NCBI GenBank assembly: GCA_005406025.1 | Contig: BGZK01000098.1 | Span: 124,001 to 188,000 of the forward strand | Source: Eumeta japonica | Lineage: Eukaryota > Arthropoda > Insecta > Lepidoptera > Psychidae | DNA length: 64,000 nt | Direction of reading: 5' to 3' | In this document: piece after piece, positions 56,801 through 62,800 of the stretch | How the letters are laid out: the number at the start of each line of letters is the position of its first letter | How positions within the stretch are numbered: the stretch's first letter is position 1 | The notes under the pieces: generated by a model | What the model saw: the letters and a program-made list of their open reading frames with translations, nothing else | Told to the model about the DNA's origin: nothing | Databases searched by the model: none | Made by a program: the position numbers and the translations under genes

Positions 56801-59800
56801 TGAGTAAACAAGAAATATATTCATAATACTGCATAATAGTTGGTAATATTATACATTATCCTCCATACACATTTTGTTTTGCTGTGTAAGCTATGAACAG
56901 GATGTGAATAGGATGTCTGATTACCTGTTGTCACATTGTGTTTGTGAGTGACTTAACGATATAGATAATTTAAAACCGGAATAGTTGTATTAAGTTAAAG
57001 CTCAATGAAAAATTTATAGAAATAAGGTTTATTATAGAAGTTAAAAAGAATTGTAATTAACAAATTTTATAGTCATTAAATGAATATAATGAATGACTTT
57101 TCTTTGTTCTGGTATCAATTAAAAACTTTTGATGGTATTGGTATGGAACTTGACCATTCAAAGTGGAATCATTTGTAGATGGTTTTATGCTATTTATTAT
57201 TAAATTCCATACACCTTACCTCATTTTCATTTATTTACTGTTATTGCGACGCGCTTTGTAGCTATATTCGCATTGCTATTAAGTTTGACTCAACTTTTAA
57301 TACTACTTTTGTTAATTATTTTTTGTAAAAATCTATATGAGTACTCGAAAAAAGGTTTTTGTGTTTTGTATACAAATTCAAGATAATCTTTCATATATTT
57401 ACATTTAAATATAATATGTAAATATATGAAAGATATATACATATATGCCATTTTGTTCAACAACTTGTTGCCATTTTGTAGGTGATATAATTCCATTGCT
57501 ATAGAAATTTCGGGACTTCTAATCAAATGACTTCGAACAGAAACAAGTAGTTTTGGCAGTCTTCTCTTGATCTTAACCTAATACTACCTAAAAAATTCTG
57601 AAGAGACTGAAACACATGAAAATCGGAGGGTCGGATACATTAACACTATTCCAATGGGTCCAAACTGTTTTGTGGTCAATCCCCAGATCTTCAGCTGCGT
57701 CGCAAGAATTAATATGCCGATCTTTACTTTTTTCAAAATGGCATCAAAATTTGTGGTGTATCTACTTATTAATAATTTGGCTGTTTTTCATCAACCCTTG
57801 TGTCTAAACTTATGAACTCCATACATATCTCAGCAATTTTTTACATTAAAAGTTGTGAATGAAGATACCTTCATGTTTCATCATTTCTATTATTTAAATA
57901 AAAATTTTAAACAAGAAAATGATCACTGGCAGACTAGGCCCTACTAAGCCGGCGTGTTGTGCTTTGTAAAGATGTTAGCGCCTATTTGAATTTTCTTTTT
58001 AGAAAATAATATCCTGTATCATTAGATTTGCTCTCATTTAAGAAATAAATTTATATTGAATTATTTCCATTTTTGTAGGTTTGTAAACTTTTAAATATGT
58101 TAGTGGATATTAATTATACTTCTTTATTTTCCAGATAATGAAGAGCCTGATTTCAACCAAATTCCTGAGTTATTGCATGACTACTTGTCTAACACTTATG
58201 ATGTACGTCTATAATTCAGTCTTAGTAACAGTTCACATACATTGTATAAAAACATTTTCTACAAAAATTAAGTCACTGTTATACAATCAACTAATTAGGG
58301 AAGATGCACATACTACATGACCCATATTTTATAATTTTTTTACCCCGTCCCCCTTTGGTGACCACTCATAGTACATGCCAAGACCCCTTCTAGTTTTCAC
58401 TTAGTAATTCATAAATATGGTTGTAAATCATTTTTTGCAAACAGAAAGTTAATATAATCAAGAAGAAAAAAAACTTATGTAAAAATATGTTGTAACAGGA
58501 ACTTATGTTTTACTACAAATACAATAGAAATTTACTGCAAAGTACTGTTGACTGAGTACAAAACCTGTCAGTTTTAAATCAGCTGGCGTTCCGGTGTATG
58601 TACATTAGTGTTGCCACCTGAGTTTAAAAAGCGCTGAACGTTGTGCGCCATAATTTGAATGTAGCTCGAAAAAGCACGAGATTTCTCTGACCACGTGACG
58701 AAGCCTTAAGCTCGTCCAGTCCTGTGACCACGCACGATATTTTTAAGACCTCTCCACCCCCTGAACGGGTGATATAGTATGGGTATATTCCCTTACATAA
58801 AAGTGACTGAATGCTAAAATGTCTAATTTTATTTCTGTGACATTGAGCATAATATAGTTTTCCATAATATTAGTTTTTAGGGTTACAAGCCAAAATGGCA
58901 AAAACGGAACACTAATAGTTGCGTTATGTCGGTCCGTCCGTACATTCATTTGTTACAGGCATTTTAACTAAAAACTACAAAACATATGTTTATAAAGTTT
59001 ATAGTGTAAGTGTATTGTATAAATCGCTACTAATTTTGGTAATTAATTAATAAAAATAAATATTTCTAGGGCGGCACTCCATACATGTAACAGAAACTGA
59101 AAAAAAATATTTCAGCAAACGTCAACGTATACTACATATTTTGATAGTTCTCTTAAAAACACTAAGGTTTCTAAACAATTTTTCATTGCATGAATATTTT
59201 TAGAAATAATCGCTTCGAAAGTAGCAGAAATTGTGCCCTCCCTCTTTTTTTCCTAAACGGTATATTCAGAAAATAATAAAAAAAAATAATGAAGGTAAGA
59301 CTTAGTAAATACTTTCAACAAAAAATAATTTGAACATAATTGAATATACTGTTTTTGAGTTATTGCTGAAAAACTAACTGCCCTTATTAAGAAATGGACG
59401 TAAATTCTATGAAGATACGCTTTTAGCTGATGCACTTTAGTTTGCATTAGTGTATTAGTAATAGTCGACATACCTACTTGTTTTTTTAGTTATAGGGGGC
59501 TAAAGTGCTTATAATTATTCTGTGCGGGAAACATGGAAAACGTGTAACAACATACTTTTTTCATCTGTAGTGTATTTCTTTGTAATAATGATTTCGAAAT
59601 CCTATAATGAGCATGATCCGTCGGATCATGCCAAAACTGGCCAAAAGCATGTCGATGCTTTTGGCCAGTTTTTGTTATAATACTCTATTATTTACACATA
59701 TTTCCCTATTTTTTAAAATAGATTTTTTTTAATGTTTTTGTAGTAATAATTTTCATTGTTTAATAGGAGTATATGTCTTACTTCTGTCGCGCGGGCGTGT

Positions 59801-62800
59801 TAGTGGCGAGATTAGAAAGCGCGCGACGGGGAGATGCGCGCGACGCCGAAGCTGCGTGCTCGGCCTTCGACGCGTCGTCACCGCTGCCGCTGGCCTGCTT
59901 GCTTTTGAGGCCTTTGCATCGTTTATTGTATTACGCGCCCATTGCCAACGGTAATAGTACTAACGAGTAGTATTGTGAATATCGTGAAATTCGATCACGA
60001 GTAGTGTAACTTTTTTATTTGCAAATAGCGTATAATTTAGAAATTATAAATAGATTGTACAAAAAAAATAGAGCATTCGATTTCTTTGTGCCAACATCGT
60101 ACATAGAAATTGTGAACTTAGTTTATGGATTGAAAAATAAAAAAAAACAGGCAAATAAATCATTGTAGAATTGTTTGACTAACTGATCGAAAATTAAAAA
60201 TTGAAATAAATATATATTAACCTAGTTTAGAAAATGCTTTAAACAAAATATGGTGGAATGTGACACTAAATCGTGTTATCTAGTATATAACAATCTATAT
60301 AATCTATTTCGACAAAATTTATATGTAAAAAGCCCCTCGATGTTTCCAATTTTTATTTAATTTAAAAAAAATTATATAAAAAGAGTTTGTGTACACGCAT
60401 AGTCTGCTTACAAATGACAGAAACGTGATAAAGATATTGAAAGGAAAATGAATGCGGGAAATAGTGCTGGGAAATAAAAGACCTTGATTGTTTCTTCGAT
60501 CCTAAATCAATTTTTGAAGTGAATCGATACCCTCTAGTAATTGTACAACTACTGACACTTTCGTGCTGGAGCGAGCGCTGGCCGGATGCCGTTAAAATTG
60601 TTTAATTTACGGAAAGAAAAACTCGTCATTTTGTGACCTGACTTTACTGTTAGAAGCGCTGTATGTTTTCTCTATTCTATTATTCAAGGAAAACTGTGTT
60701 TTCCTAAAATAATCACACAATATGTAATTGTTAACTAAACTACGAAAAGACCACGACGAGTCGCCGCTGTCTAGAGTGCGTGAAAGCCTTCGCCGTAATC
60801 TCCAGGTTTGTCGGTGGAATTCAGTTGTTGAGTGGATCTTTTTATCTTGAAGGATTAAAGATTAAACATACGGTCCACTTATTTATTTCTTTATATACTG
60901 TACGGAAATTACACCTGTCCAAAACCTTGGTTGGATAATCATACAACATTTTATGTTAAATAATAAAAGTTAAGAACAGAAAAAAACGACAAGCATGTTT
61001 GGATATCCATGAAGGGGTCCTTATCCCTATGTTTATATACGGTGGTAAAAGTTGGGTATAACAGAAGAAGAATGAAAGTAGAATCAATGCAGTGGAGATG
61101 CAATTTCTATGTAGCAGTTTAGATGAAATGTCTTTGAAATATAGTTGTGGGAACAGTGATGTCAAAGAGCAATGTGGTTTGAAAAAGATGTAGTGACTTG
61201 AGTAGAAAAAGGCATGTTGTGGTGGTTTGGTCACCTGGAAGGGTTGAATGAAGGTAGACAAAACAAACTTATAGAGCGAAAATGTGTGATGGAAAGGTAG
61301 GCAGGTATTGGCCTAGAAAATCCTAAGCAAACCACATTGGTGGCACATTAAAAATATAGTTTAATAAAACTAAAAAAACACGCTTTAATGCTAAATCAAA
61401 CTAAAAAGTGAAAAACATTTCCTAATATAGGAATAAAATAATCAATGAAAAATATTAATATTATTTTGAAAAAAAAACGTGCGGCATCTTGAGCCATATC
61501 CTCCATACCATTTTTGGACTAATAATACCGATCGAATATTTTCGAGAATTGATTTATCAAGCACTCTCCAAACCTTTTTCCCAACATTTTTCATTCATTA
61601 TTTTATTTCTAAATTATGAATTATTTTACTCTTTTTAATTCAATTTATCATTAAAGCGTGTTTTTTAGTTTTATTAAACTATATTTTATTTTCTAAATAT
61701 TTAGTCTCAAGGCGACATTAATAGTATTTATAACCAAGAGCCTTGGTTTTAGAATATCTCACATGTAGCAATGAATTTAAATTTGTATCAATCATATCTA
61801 CATAATCTATTCATTTGATCTTGCGCATGATTATTGGATTATGGAAATTCAAAACTAAGTGAAGTGCTTGACATAAGTTCATGTTGCGGTGTACAATTTA
61901 TAATTGTGACATATACAAGTTTTTTTAAATTTTTTTACTTTCAAGATTTCAGAAGAACAGAAAAGATAAGGGAATTACAAAAATTCAAAATTTCTTTTAA
62001 AATTTTCAAATCTTAATTTTTTATTTAATTTCAAAACTTAGATTTTTTTCTCAAAATCATTAAATTTAACCCTTTTTTTTTGTACACACAATGCTTTTGT
62101 TATATAATGAGGATATTATTTAGAGGTGTGGGCTTTATGCGGTGGTGGAGTTGCGCGCGCCGCGAATGAGTTGGGATCCCACCTGGCGCAGGCGGCCTCC
62201 GAGCAGCTACGTCACGCTGAAAACCACGCAGCGCTCTGTCAGCTGCAGAGGGACATTGCCGGTAAGGAACCTCCTCATAAAAAATTACATAAATCAGTTA
62301 AGAGACTTGCACATAAAAACGACAATGTTAGATATTGCATTTTGTAGCAAAATCAGTGGGTTGAATAAGCGCCAATAAAATTTATCACATGTTGTTGGCC
62401 TAGGAATTCTATAAATTATAAATAAACGCAATACCAACGAATTCATAAGTTTTATAGAATAGTTATATTCCTATTGTTTCAAAATTTAAAATTGAATATT
62501 TTACATTAATACATTTTCTTTACAGGTTATGAAAAGCTTTTGGTGGGAGATAGAGAATTTCTGAGGCTAGGTTGTCTTTACAAACACTCCAGTAAAGGAT
62601 TGCAACAGAGAATGCTATTCTTGGTAATAAGAACATTTATTTTATATGTAATTTTCCTCATTAAAATAAATACATAATATAGTATATAGCTGAATATACA
62701 AATTAATGTGAATCTCGACATCTATTGAGTATATAAGATATTCAAGATTTTCCCCTCTATTAATATAAAAGCATTATTAAATTTTTGTTTAATTCCTGGG

